From: Cryomorphaceae bacterium
GTDB taxonomy: Bacteria > Bacteroidota > Bacteroidia > Flavobacteriales > BACL11
NCBI GenBank assembly: GCA_949511925.1
Contig: CATEYX010000032.1
Coordinates: 1-6,143, forward strand
Length of the DNA: 6,143 nucleotides
Direction of reading: 5' to 3'
Shown here: positions 1 through 6,143 of the stretch, piece by piece
How positions within the stretch are numbered: the stretch's first letter is position 1
Layout of the letters: every line of letters begins with the position of its first letter
Made by a program: the position numbers and the translations under genes
The notes under the pieces: generated by a model
Told to the model about the DNA's origin: nothing
Seen by the model: only the letters and a program-made list of their open reading frames with translations
Databases searched by the model: none

Positions 1-1719
1 AAATACGTTTTTACAATGGATCATAAAATGATTGCTAAGCAATTTCTGATAACAGGAATGTTTATGGCGGTTGTTGGAATGCTTATGTCTGCTATTTTTA
101 GAGTGCAATTAGCCAATCCTGGTGAAAGCTCTATATTGTATAATTTACTTCCAGGGGCTTGGTTAAATGATTCAGGAGGCTTAAATCCTGATAAATATCT
201 AGCTTTAGTTACTATGCATGGTACAATATTAGTTTTTTGGGTGCTGACTGCTGGGCTTTCAGGGACATTTGCTAATTTTCTTATCCCATTACAGATTGGA
301 GCTAGAGATATGGCCTCAGGTTTTTTAAATATGCTATCATATTGGTTCTTCTTTATCGCTACAGTTGTATTGCTTAGTTCATTATTTGTTGAAACAGGAC
401 CTGCATCAGGAGGTTGGACAATCTACCCGCCACTTTCGGCACTTCCACAAGCAATCCCTGGATCTGGTACCGGTATGACATTATGGTTGATTAGTATTAC
501 TTTATTTGTTGTCGGCTCATTACTTGGTGGTTTAAATTACATTGTTACTATTTTAAATCTAAGAACTATAGGAATGACTATGCAACGCCTTCCACTTACA
601 ATTTGGGCTTTATTAATTACAGCTATACTTGGAGTACTATCATTTCCCGTTCTTTTGTCTTGTGGTTTATTACTAATTTTTGACAGATCATTTGGGACTA
701 GCTTTTATCTTTCAGATATTATTATTGGTGGTGAAGCCCTACATAATGAAGGTGGAAGCCCAATATTATTTGAACATTTGTTTTGGTTTTTAGGTCATCC
801 TGAAGTGTATATTATTTTGTTACCTGCATTGGGTATTGTTTCTGAGGTTATTGCTGTTAATTCAAGAAAACCTATTTTTGGTTATAAAGCAATGGTTGGT
901 GCGTTATTATTAATTGCATTTCTATCATTTATTGTTTGGGGACATCATATGTTTATGACTGGAATGAATCCTTTCCTTGGCTCTGTCTTTACATTTACTA
1001 CTTTACTTATTGCTATACCTTCAGCTGTAAAAGTATTTAATTATTTAGCAACTTTATGGAGAGGAAATATTCGCTTTACTCCGGCAATGTTGTTTGCTAT
1101 TGGTACGGTTTCAGCATTTATTACGGGTGGTTTAACTGGTATTATTCTTGGTGATAGTGCTTTAGATATCAATGTACACGATACTTATTTTGTTGTAGGT
1201 CACTTTCATATTGTTATGGGTCTTTCTGCTATATACGGAATGTTTGCAGGGGTGTATCATTGGTTCCCTAAAATGTATGGAAGAATGATGAATAAAAATT
1301 TAGGATATCTGCACTTCTGGGGAACTTTTATTTGTGCTTATGGTGTGTTTTTCCCAATGCATTTTTTAGGATTAGCTGGTTTACCTAGAAGATATTACTC
1401 TAACTCGGCTTTCCCAATGTTTGATGGATTATCGGATATCAATGAGCTCATTACTTTCTTTGCATTAGCAGGAGCTATATTTCAAGTGTTTTTTCTTTTT
1501 AATTTCTTTTACAGTATATTCAAAGGAACAAAAGCAACTCAGAATCCATGGAAGTCAAACACTTTAGAGTGGACTACTCCTGTAGAAAGAATACATGGAA
1601 ATTGGCCTGGAGAATTACCGGTTGTAACGCGTTGGGCATACGATTATTCAAAGCCAGGTGCTGATGAAGATTTCATTTTACAAACTGAGCCATTAAAAGA
1701 GGGGGAAATAGAACATTAA
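1..1719 (+). CDS. coxA: Cytochrome c oxidase subunit I, A1-type heme-copper oxidase (5' partial)
   Basis: Catalytic subunit of an aa3/caa3-type terminal oxidase; reduces O2 to water in the inner membrane and pumps protons. Residue numbers count from the ATG at base 16. About 12 membrane helices are visible. Heme and copper ligands are all present: H68 (heme a), H261, H310 and H311 (CuB), H396 (heme a3), H398 (heme a). Y265 in the GHPEVY motif is the Tyr that cross-links to H261. E263 of the same motif, with D98, N87 and N105, gives an intact D-channel, so the type is A1. S336 and K339 supply the K-channel. R29, R458 and R459 match heme-contacting arginines. The frame is open to base 1 and reads KYVFT before Met at 16. 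Relatives have a similar stretch before DHKMIAKQ, so that Met is probably internal and the true start lies left of the window. Ends one base before the next gene. Confidence 0.96.
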   Translation, partial: KYVFTMDHKMIAKQFLITGMFMAVVGMLMSAIFRVQLANPGESSILYNLLPGAWLNDSGGLNPDKYLALVTMHGTILVFWVLTAGLSGTFANFLIPLQIGARDMASGFLNMLSYWFFFIATVVLLSSLFVETGPASGGWTIYPPLSALPQAIPGSGTGMTLWLISITLFVVGSLLGGLNYIVTILNLRTIGMTMQRLPLTIWALLITAILGVLSFPVLLSCGLLLIFDRSFGTSFYLSDIIIGGEALHNEGGSPILFEHLFWFLGHPEVYIILLPALGIVSEVIAVNSRKPIFGYKAMVGALLLIAFLSFIVWGHHMFMTGMNPFLGSVFTFTTLLIAIPSAVKVFNYLATLWRGNIRFTPAMLFAIGTVSAFITGGLTGIILGDSALDINVHDTYFVVGHFHIVMGLSAIYGMFAGVYHWFPKMYGRMMNKNLGYLHFWGTFICAYGVFFPMHFLGLAGLPRRYYSNSAFPMFDGLSDINELITFFALAGAIFQVFFLFNFFYSIFKGTKATQNPWKSNTLEWTTPVERIHGNWPGELPVVTRWAYDYSKPGADEDFILQTEPLKEGEIEH

Positions 1720-1720
1720 T

Positions 1721-2275
1721 ATGGATATAGTTTTAAGAAATACAGTTAAAAAACAGCTTTTATGGGTAGCATTAGTTTCTATATCAATGTTTTTTGCCAG
1801 CATGTTATCTGCATTTATAGTCGAAAAGGCTGACGTAGTAAATTGGAAAGTATTTATTCTTCCAGATCAGTTTGAAATAAGTACTGCAATAATTATTCTT
1901 AGTAGTTTTTTATTATTTTTCATCAAGCCACTACTTAAGAGGGAAAAGTCCATATTTGGTTTAGTTTTTATCGTTTTAATTCTAGGAATTTTATTTTCAT
2001 ATTTTCAAATAAAAGGGTGGCAACAATTAACTACTGAGGGTGTCTACTTAACAGGAGCTGGAAGTAATGTAGCAGGTTCTTTCTTATATATTTTAACTTT
2101 AACTCATCTATTGCATCTTGTTGGGGGACTGGTTGGGTTATGTATTAGCACTATTAAATCAAAACAGAATTTATATTCAATTAATAATTATTTGGGTTTA
2201 GAATTAACATCTATTTATTGGCATTTTTTAACTATACTTTGGATTATACTCTTTACTTTTTTAAAATTCTATTAA
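1721..2275 (+). CDS. Cytochrome c oxidase subunit III-like protein, divergent 5-helix form
   Basis: A 184-aa integral membrane protein with five predicted helices (about residues 14-34, 53-70, 78-97, 118-143, 163-181). This matches the short bacterial COX III form that lacks the first two of the usual seven helices. Family marks are THLLHLVGGL (128-137) and YWHFLTILWIILF (166-178), which resemble the HxxH and YWHFVDxVW segments of subunit III. The region where canonical subunit III has a membrane glutamate (QAWEW in the neighbour) reads FQIKGWQQL here (95-103), so that acidic residue is missing. It probably packs against subunit I as a structural partner or forms a pair with the next gene product. 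The ATG lies one base after the coxA stop, which suggests translational coupling. In many flavobacteria a gene of this type follows cyoE; here it directly follows coxA. The family call is good, the exact role is inferred. Confidence 0.85.
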   Translation: MDIVLRNTVKKQLLWVALVSISMFFASMLSAFIVEKADVVNWKVFILPDQFEISTAIIILSSFLLFFIKPLLKREKSIFGLVFIVLILGILFSYFQIKGWQQLTTEGVYLTGAGSNVAGSFLYILTLTHLLHLVGGLVGLCISTIKSKQNLYSINNYLGLELTSIYWHFLTILWIILFTFLKFY

Positions 2276-2292
2276 AATAATAAATTACAATT

Positions 2293-2976
2293 ATGGATGA
2301 AGCATTAATAAAAGATCATAAGCCCGCATGGAAAGGAGGTGACTTACCTTACAAAGCAAGTTATGGAAAATTAATGATGTGGTTTTTCTTAATAACGGAT
2401 ACTTTGACATTTTCTGCTTTTTTGGCAGCTTATGGTTTTAGTCGTTTTAAGTATCAGGATAGTTGGCCAATAGCTGAAGATGTTTTTACACATTTCCCGT
2501 TTTTACACGGAGAACATCCTTTATTGTTTGTGGCACTAATGACTTTTATTCTTATCATGAGCTCGGTAACAATGGTATTGGCGGTAAATTATGGACATAA
2601 AATGGAGAAGAACAAAGTAATACTTTGGCTTTCGTTAACAATTGTAGGTGGAGCTATTTTCTTAGGATCTCAAGCATGGGAATGGAGTCATTTTATTCAT
2701 GGTTTAGCTGGAGATGATGGTATATTTGTTCCCGCTACATTGATTAGTAACCCTTATGGGATGCCATTATTTGCTGATTATTTCTTCTTTATCACAGGTT
2801 TTCATGGCTTCCATGTATTTAGTGGAGTGGTTCTTTTAATTATACTTTTGATTAATGTAATTAAAGGAACTTATGAAAAAAGAGGACATTATGAGATGGT
2901 AGAAAAAGTAGGATTGTATTGGCATTTTGTTGATTTAGTTTGGGTATTTGTATTTACATTTTTCTACTTAGTATAA
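2293..2976 (+). CDS. coxC: Cytochrome c oxidase subunit III (canonical member of the tandem pair)
   Basis: A 227-aa membrane protein of the COX III family. It stabilises subunit I and supports proton uptake near the D-channel; it carries no metal centre. Five helices are visible (about 26-48, 76-100, 108-128, 160-190, 205-225). Conserved marks are QAWEW with the membrane glutamate E130, TGFHGFHVFSG (167-177), and YWHFVDLVWVFVF (209-221) at the C-terminus. The N-terminal 25 residues are hydrophilic and probably cytoplasmic. As I remember them, many flavobacterial homologues are nearer 320 aa because of an extra insertion, so this is a compact version; the framework motifs are all present, so it does not look truncated. 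It follows the divergent subunit III gene after a 17-nt spacer made only of A, T and one C, without a Shine-Dalgarno sequence, as is usual in Bacteroidota. Confidence 0.95.
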   Translation: MDEALIKDHKPAWKGGDLPYKASYGKLMMWFFLITDTLTFSAFLAAYGFSRFKYQDSWPIAEDVFTHFPFLHGEHPLLFVALMTFILIMSSVTMVLAVNYGHKMEKNKVILWLSLTIVGGAIFLGSQAWEWSHFIHGLAGDDGIFVPATLISNPYGMPLFADYFFFITGFHGFHVFSGVVLLIILLINVIKGTYEKRGHYEMVEKVGLYWHFVDLVWVFVFTFFYLV

Positions 2977-2993
2977 TTAAAAAATAAATTATT

Positions 2994-3314
2994 ATGGCAA
3001 GCGAAACAAAAGAAAACTGGTGGATTTGGAAGGTGTTTTGGATATTATTATTCATAACAGCATTTGAAGTTGCTCTTGGTATAATTAAACCATCATTTTT
3101 AGTAGATACAATCTTTTTAGGTACAAAATTATTAAATCATGTATTTATTATTTTAACTATTATAAAAGCAGCATATATAATTTTGCAATTTATGCACTTA
3201 GGTCATGAAAAGCAGACTTTAAAATGGACAATTTTATTACCGGCAATGGTATTGGTACCTTATTTGTTATTTATTATTTTGAGTGAAGGGGCGTATGCCT
3301 ATTTAATGATATAA
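2994..3314 (+). CDS. Cytochrome c oxidase subunit IV, caa3/COX4_pro type
   Basis: A 106-aa protein with three predicted helices (about 12-32, 43-66, 77-98), as expected for the prokaryotic subunit IV family (COX4_pro, CtaF/CoxD-like). Typical marks are the tryptophan-rich N-terminus WWIWKVFWILL, an FE pair in helix 1 (residues 24-25), and the segment KAAYIILQFMHLGHE (58-72) in helix 2, which resembles the family's KA..V...FMHL pattern. The subunit has no cofactors and is thought to help assemble or stabilise the CuB site of subunit I. Position right after subunit III and before SCO supports the call. Spacing to coxC is 17 nt of A/T-only sequence; the ATG at 2994 is the only sensible start. 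The gene name varies between groups (coxD, ctaF), so none is assigned. Confidence 0.9.
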   Translation: MASETKENWWIWKVFWILLFITAFEVALGIIKPSFLVDTIFLGTKLLNHVFIILTIIKAAYIILQFMHLGHEKQTLKWTILLPAMVLVPYLLFIILSEGAYAYLMI

Positions 3315-3326
3315 AAATTAACTCTT

Positions 3327-4007
3327 ATGAAGTTAGAAAAAATAACTCTTCTTTTTTTATTATTGGTTTTACCCGCAATAATGTATTTTTATTTAACTAA
3401 GGGGTATAATAATTTTATCAAATTAGAAGTTATAGGGGAAGTGGATTATAGTATTGATGATTTTAGTTTTATCAATCAAGATAATGAAACCATTACTAAT
3501 GATAGTTTGACAGGATCAATATATGTGGCCAATTTTTTCTTTACATCTTGCCCTTCTATTTGCCCAACAATGACGAGAAATATGTCATATTTACAAGATA
3601 AACTTAGTGTATTTCCTAATATCAGATTTTTATCTCATACCGTTGATCCGGTTAATGATACTCCTGAAAAGTTACGTAGTTATGTTAGTTTAATGCAACA
3701 AAAAAATATTAATATTGATTTATCTAATTGGGATTTTGTAACGGGAGATAAGGATAAATTATACCAATCAGCAGCAAACTATTTTGTTAATGCTAGCGTT
3801 GATTCATTAGCTCCTGGAGGATTTTTACATTCAGAATATTTTATTTTAATTGATAAACAGGGGAGAGTTAGATCAGGAATTGATAAAAATGGAAATGCTG
3901 TTGGGGCTTATGATGGTACTAATGAAGTGCAGATGAAGGACCTGATTAATGATATTAATGTTCTAATGGCGGAATACAAAAGACCTTTGAAAAATGATAA
4001 AGATTAA
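3327..4007 (+). CDS. SCO1/SenC family copper chaperone for oxidase assembly
   Basis: A 226-aa membrane-anchored thioredoxin-fold protein. Residues about 7-24 form an uncleaved N-terminal anchor and the rest faces the periplasm. The copper site is complete: C75 and C79 in TSCPSICP, and H168 in FLHSE. The segment SHTVDPVNDTPEKL (103-116) matches the conserved SCO pattern xVDPxxDTPExL. SCO proteins bind one Cu through the two Cys and the His, and deliver it to or reduce the CuA site of subunit II; some also affect CuB-containing oxidases. Its place in the oxidase cluster, 12 nt after subunit IV, fits this role. The last 14 bases overlap the next gene in another frame, suggesting coupled translation. 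Symbol left blank because sco, senC and ypmQ are all used for the family. Confidence 0.95.
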   Translation: MKLEKITLLFLLLVLPAIMYFYLTKGYNNFIKLEVIGEVDYSIDDFSFINQDNETITNDSLTGSIYVANFFFTSCPSICPTMTRNMSYLQDKLSVFPNIRFLSHTVDPVNDTPEKLRSYVSLMQQKNINIDLSNWDFVTGDKDKLYQSAANYFVNASVDSLAPGGFLHSEYFILIDKQGRVRSGIDKNGNAVGAYDGTNEVQMKDLINDINVLMAEYKRPLKNDKD

Positions 4008-4227
4008 ATTATTATTTATAGTAGTTTTAATGACTTGTATCCAATCTATTAGCATTGGACAATGTGCAATGTGTAAGGCTGTTGTGGAGGCTAATTTGAA
4101 ATCTGGAGACACTAAAGCTGCAGGTTTAAATGATGGTATTTTGTTTCTAATGTCTATGCCTTATATTGCCGTTTTCCTTTTTGCATTATTCTTCTATTTA
4201 CAGAAAAGAAAAACGCAGACTGCTTAA
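3994..4227 (+). CDS. Small membrane protein with N-terminal CxxC, oxidase-cluster associated, function unknown
   Basis: A 77-aa protein. Residues 1-23 look like a signal peptide (two lysines, hydrophobic core, then SISIGQ). Cleavage after Q23 would leave a mature protein beginning CAMC (C24, C27). A soluble stretch with GDTKAAGLNDGI (38-49) follows, then one membrane helix (about 51-69) and a basic tail KRK, which predicts a periplasmic N-terminus and cytoplasmic C-terminus. I recall similar small proteins with CAMC and a (G/N)DGI..LM..PY segment near oxidase genes in other Bacteroidota, annotated as hypothetical, but cannot confirm this here. The 14-nt overlap with the SCO gene and the CxxC pair suggest copper handling or thiol exchange during oxidase assembly. 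That is inference. A lipoprotein is less likely because Q precedes C24. The gene is short but has clear topology and no competing frame, so I regard it as real. Confidence 0.8.
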   Translation: MIKIKLLFIVVLMTCIQSISIGQCAMCKAVVEANLKSGDTKAAGLNDGILFLMSMPYIAVFLFALFFYLQKRKTQTA

Positions 4228-4263
4228 TTCTTTTCCTTTTTCAAAAACTTCTTTTCCTTTTTC
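4228..4263. repeat. Exact 15-bp direct repeat, pyrimidine-rich, in the convergent gap
   Basis: The 15-mer TTCTTTTCCTTTTTC occurs at 4228-4242 and again at 4249-4263, separated by AAAAAC, giving a 21-bp period. The first copy starts directly after the stop codon of the small CxxC gene. On the opposite strand it is a purine-rich GAAAAAGGAAAAGAA pair lying beyond the aspS stop. It may be a slippage-generated duplication or part of a transcription-ending region for one or both convergent genes; no function can be assigned. Confidence 0.7.
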
Positions 4264-4275
4264 TAGCAACACACC

Positions 4276-4315
4276 TCTTTTCTATATCTATAGTGATGGT
4301 ACTGTGGAGAAAAGG
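4276..4315. terminator. Weak hairpin in the convergent intergenic region, possible terminator
   Basis: TCTTTTCT (4276-4283) can pair with AGAAAAGG (4308-4315): eight pairs including one G-U, around a 24-nt loop. Part of the loop arm, CTATATCTATAG (4282-4291 region), is itself self-complementary. The arm at 4255-4264 could pair with the same right arm with a one-base bulge as an alternative. The stem is A/T-rich and no clean U-run follows it on either strand, so this is not a convincing intrinsic terminator. Position between two convergent genes is the main support. Confidence 0.25.
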
Positions 4316-4336
4316 ATAATTGTAGAATAAAGCTAA

Positions 4337-6082
4337 CTAGCTTCTTAACGCAATACTCAATTCTTTCAATTGTGCTTCATTAATATCGGATGGAGAATCA
4401 ATCATCACATCTCTACCTGAATTGTTTTTTGGGAATGCGATAAAATCACGAATGCTTTCTTGCCCACCCATTATCGCACATAAACGGTCAAATCCAAAGG
4501 CAACACCTCCGTGTGGTGGCGCTCCATACTCAAAGGCTTCCATCAAAAATCCGAATTGTTCTTTTGCCTGTTCTTCACTAAACCCTAAATGCTTAAACAT
4601 AAGTTGTTGCAAAGCTTTATCGTGTATTCTTATACTTCCACCACCTATCTCATTTCCGTTCATAACAAGGTCATAAGCATTGGCACGTACTGCTGCTGGG
4701 TCAGTGTCTAGTTTTGAAATATCTTCTGGCTTTGGTGAGGTAAACGGGTGGTGCATGGCATGGTATCTTTCACTGTCTTCATCCCACTCTAATAAAGGGA
4801 AATCCAACACCCATAATGGAGCAAACACTTCTGGATTTCTAAGTCCTAATTCTTCTGCTAAGTGTAGTCGCAAAGTCCCTAAAGCTTTTCTGGTTTTTTC
4901 TGTATCTCCTGCCATTATTAAAAGCAAATCTCCTTTTTCACATCCTGCTTTTTCGGCCCAAGCATTTCTAGCATCTTCATCAAAAAACTTATCTACTGTC
5001 GATTTTGATGTTCCATCTTCATTATATTTGCAATAGATAAGTCCTGTTGCTCCAACCTGTGGAGTTTTAACAAAATTTACTAAGGCATCTAATTGTTTTC
5101 TTGTGTAGTTGGCACATCCTTTTGCATTTATCGCAACTACAAGTTCTGCATTATCAAAAACCCCAAAATCTTTTCCTTGGCATAGGTCATTCATTTCTAC
5201 AAACTGCATGTCAAAACGAATATCTGGTTTGTCCGAACCATAGAGCTTCATTGCAGTATCATAAGTCATCCTTGGAAATTCATTCAGCTCAACTCCCTTT
5301 ACTTCTTTTAGTAAATGGCGAGTTAATCCTTCAAACATATTCAGGATATCTTCTTGTTCAATAAATGACATTTCACAATCAATCTGAGTAAATTCTGGCT
5401 GACGATCGGCACGCAAATCTTCATCTCTAAAACACTTTACAATTTGATAATATTTATCAATTCCACCCACCATAAGCAATTGCTTAAAAGTTTGTGGCGA
5501 TTGTGGTAATGCGTAAAACTGCTTTTCATTCATTCTACTTGGTACTACAAAATCCCTTGCTCCTTCAGGAGTTGACTTTATTAAGTAAGGCGTTTCCACC
5601 TCAATAAACCCTTGCTTGTCTAAGTAATTTCGTGTTGCTTTCGACACCTGATGTCTTAGCAGTAAGTTTTCTTTTATGGGGGTTCTTCTAATATCAAGGT
5701 AACGATACTTCATGCGTATTTCGTCCCCACCATCCGTTTCGTTTTCAATCGTAAAAGGAGGTGTTTTTGATTTATTTAGTATTGTAAGTGCACTAATCTC
5801 AATTTCAATTTCTCCTGTTGGAATGTTCTTGTTTTTACTTTCTCTTTCTACAACTTTTCCTGTTATCTGAATCACAAATTCACGTCCTAATTTTCTAGCA
5901 TCAACACAAAGTTCAGCATTTACATCCATGTTAAAGGCCAATTGTGTAATTCCGTATCTATCACGCAAATCTACAAAAGTCATTCCTCCTAAATCTCGTG
6001 TTTTTTGCACCCATCCGCTTAGGCTTACTTCTTGGTTAACATTTGTAATGTTTAATGTGCCGCAATTGTGTGTTCTTAACAT
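4337..6082 (-). CDS. aspS: Aspartyl-tRNA synthetase, bacterial type
   Basis: A complete 581-aa class IIb synthetase that charges tRNA-Asp with aspartate in the cytoplasm; the length is typical of bacterial AspRS. Domains in order: N-terminal OB-fold anticodon-binding domain (about 1-105), catalytic core (about 135 onward) interrupted by the bacterial GAD insertion (about 285-415), then the rest of the core. Motif 1 is around 143-166 (EVETPYL). QSPQ (195-198) belongs to the aspartate pocket. Motif 2 is FRDEDLRADRQPEFTQID (218-235), and motif 3 is GGVAFGFDRLCAIMGG (525-540) with the ATP-binding Arg at 533. Leu31 in RDLGG corresponds to the Leu of discriminating AspRS, whereas non-discriminating forms often have His; tRNA-Asp specificity is therefore likely, but this is inference. 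ATG is at 6080-6082 and stop TAG at 4337-4339. The gene is convergent with the oxidase cluster and functionally separate. Confidence 0.98.
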   Translation of the reverse strand: MLRTHNCGTLNITNVNQEVSLSGWVQKTRDLGGMTFVDLRDRYGITQLAFNMDVNAELCVDARKLGREFVIQITGKVVERESKNKNIPTGEIEIEISALTILNKSKTPPFTIENETDGGDEIRMKYRYLDIRRTPIKENLLLRHQVSKATRNYLDKQGFIEVETPYLIKSTPEGARDFVVPSRMNEKQFYALPQSPQTFKQLLMVGGIDKYYQIVKCFRDEDLRADRQPEFTQIDCEMSFIEQEDILNMFEGLTRHLLKEVKGVELNEFPRMTYDTAMKLYGSDKPDIRFDMQFVEMNDLCQGKDFGVFDNAELVVAINAKGCANYTRKQLDALVNFVKTPQVGATGLIYCKYNEDGTSKSTVDKFFDEDARNAWAEKAGCEKGDLLLIMAGDTEKTRKALGTLRLHLAEELGLRNPEVFAPLWVLDFPLLEWDEDSERYHAMHHPFTSPKPEDISKLDTDPAAVRANAYDLVMNGNEIGGGSIRIHDKALQQLMFKHLGFSEEQAKEQFGFLMEAFEYGAPPHGGVAFGFDRLCAIMGGQESIRDFIAFPKNNSGRDVMIDSPSDINEAQLKELSIALRS

Positions 6083-6100
6083 CTTATAATTATTAGCTTG

Positions 6101-6108
6101 CGAAATTA
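6101..6108 (-). promoter_or_regulatory. Candidate Bacteroidota-type -7 element for aspS
   Basis: Read on the minus strand the bases are TAATTTCG, one mismatch from the Bacteroidota -7 consensus TAnnTTTG. It would place transcription start roughly a dozen bases before the aspS ATG, and the short A/T-rich leader (TAATAATTATAAG) lacks a Shine-Dalgarno sequence. I could not find a matching -33 TTTG at the expected distance, although TTTTG runs lie just upstream, so the call is weak. Confidence 0.3.
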
Positions 6109-6129
6109 CAAAACAAAATGTGGTTTAGG

Positions 6130-6137
6130 TATCTTTG
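6130..6137 (+). promoter_or_regulatory. Candidate outward-facing -7 element at the right edge
   Basis: TATCTTTG matches the Bacteroidota -7 consensus TAnnTTTG exactly and points out of the window, divergent from aspS. No -33 TTTG is found at the usual spacing, the nearest TTG being 29 bases upstream. A short match in A/T-rich DNA can be chance; a divergent gene to the right would support it. Confidence 0.25.
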
Positions 6138-6143
6138 CCTTAT

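Noticed and set aside
4037..4077. Lipoprotein signal in the small CxxC protein (C15 or C24 as lipidated Cys)
   Set aside because: The residues before each Cys (LMT before C15, IGQ before C24) do not fit the lipobox, which wants G, A or S at -1. A signal peptidase I site or uncleaved anchor is more likely.
1..4227. A novel defence, mobile or accessory system hidden in the + strand cluster
   Set aside because: All large genes are clearly heme-copper oxidase subunits or a SCO assembly factor, with intact motifs; there are no transposase, integrase, toxin, nuclease or inverted-repeat signals.
4228..4336. Extra small gene or RNA in the convergent gap
   Set aside because: The only ATG-led frame on the + strand here is seven codons long, and no RNA fold beyond weak A/T-rich stems is visible.
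4422..4676. 84-codon open frame on the + strand
   Set aside because: It is antisense within aspS, has a low-complexity Ser/Pro/Cys-rich product and no recognisable domain; the minus-strand frame is an unmistakable AspRS.
4680..5036. 118-codon open frame on the + strand
   Set aside because: It is an antisense shadow of aspS, rich in serine because of the complementary codon use, with no family resemblance.
5101..5364. 87-codon open frame on the + strand
   Set aside because: It is an antisense shadow of aspS, with no domain, signal peptide or plausible upstream signals.

Overview
The window looks like chromosomal DNA from a low-GC member of the Bacteroidota, most likely Flavobacteriia or a close relative. 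Three things point there. The terminal oxidase cluster has the style known from that group: an A-type subunit I, two tandem short subunit III proteins, a three-helix subunit IV and a SCO protein. Gene starts lack Shine-Dalgarno sequences and follow A/T-only spacers. The proteins read like flavobacterial ones (for example the GARDMA...LNMLSYW stretch of subunit I). This is inference from remembered family features, not from a database search.

Bases 1-4227 (+ strand) hold six tightly packed genes that read as one transcription unit. In order they are cytochrome c oxidase subunit I (5' end cut off by the window edge), a divergent 5-helix subunit III-like protein, a second and more canonical subunit III, a caa3/COX4-type subunit IV, a SCO1/SenC copper chaperone, and a 77-aa membrane protein with a CxxC pair just after its signal peptide. 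Spacers are 1, 17, 17 and 12 nt, and the last two genes overlap by 14 nt. The first four genes supply membrane subunits of an aa3/caa3-type proton-pumping oxidase. SCO would deliver copper for its assembly, most classically to CuA of subunit II. The small CxxC protein probably works in the same copper or thiol chemistry. Subunit II and the upstream electron donor are not in the window and presumably lie to the left. Heme A synthesis genes (cyoE, ctaA) are also not seen.

Bases 4228-4336 are a short convergent intergenic gap. It has an exact 15-bp pyrimidine-rich direct repeat and only weak potential terminator hairpins.

Bases 4337-6082 (- strand) hold a complete aspartyl-tRNA synthetase gene, aspS, functionally unrelated to the oxidase and transcribed towards it. 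The last 61 bases hold the aspS upstream region, with possible Bacteroidota-type -7 elements facing both ways.

No mobile element, tRNA, rRNA, CRISPR array or defence system is visible. The genes are ordinary housekeeping functions. The most interesting points are the small CxxC protein overlapping SCO, the divergent first subunit III, and the direct adjacency of subunits I and III.
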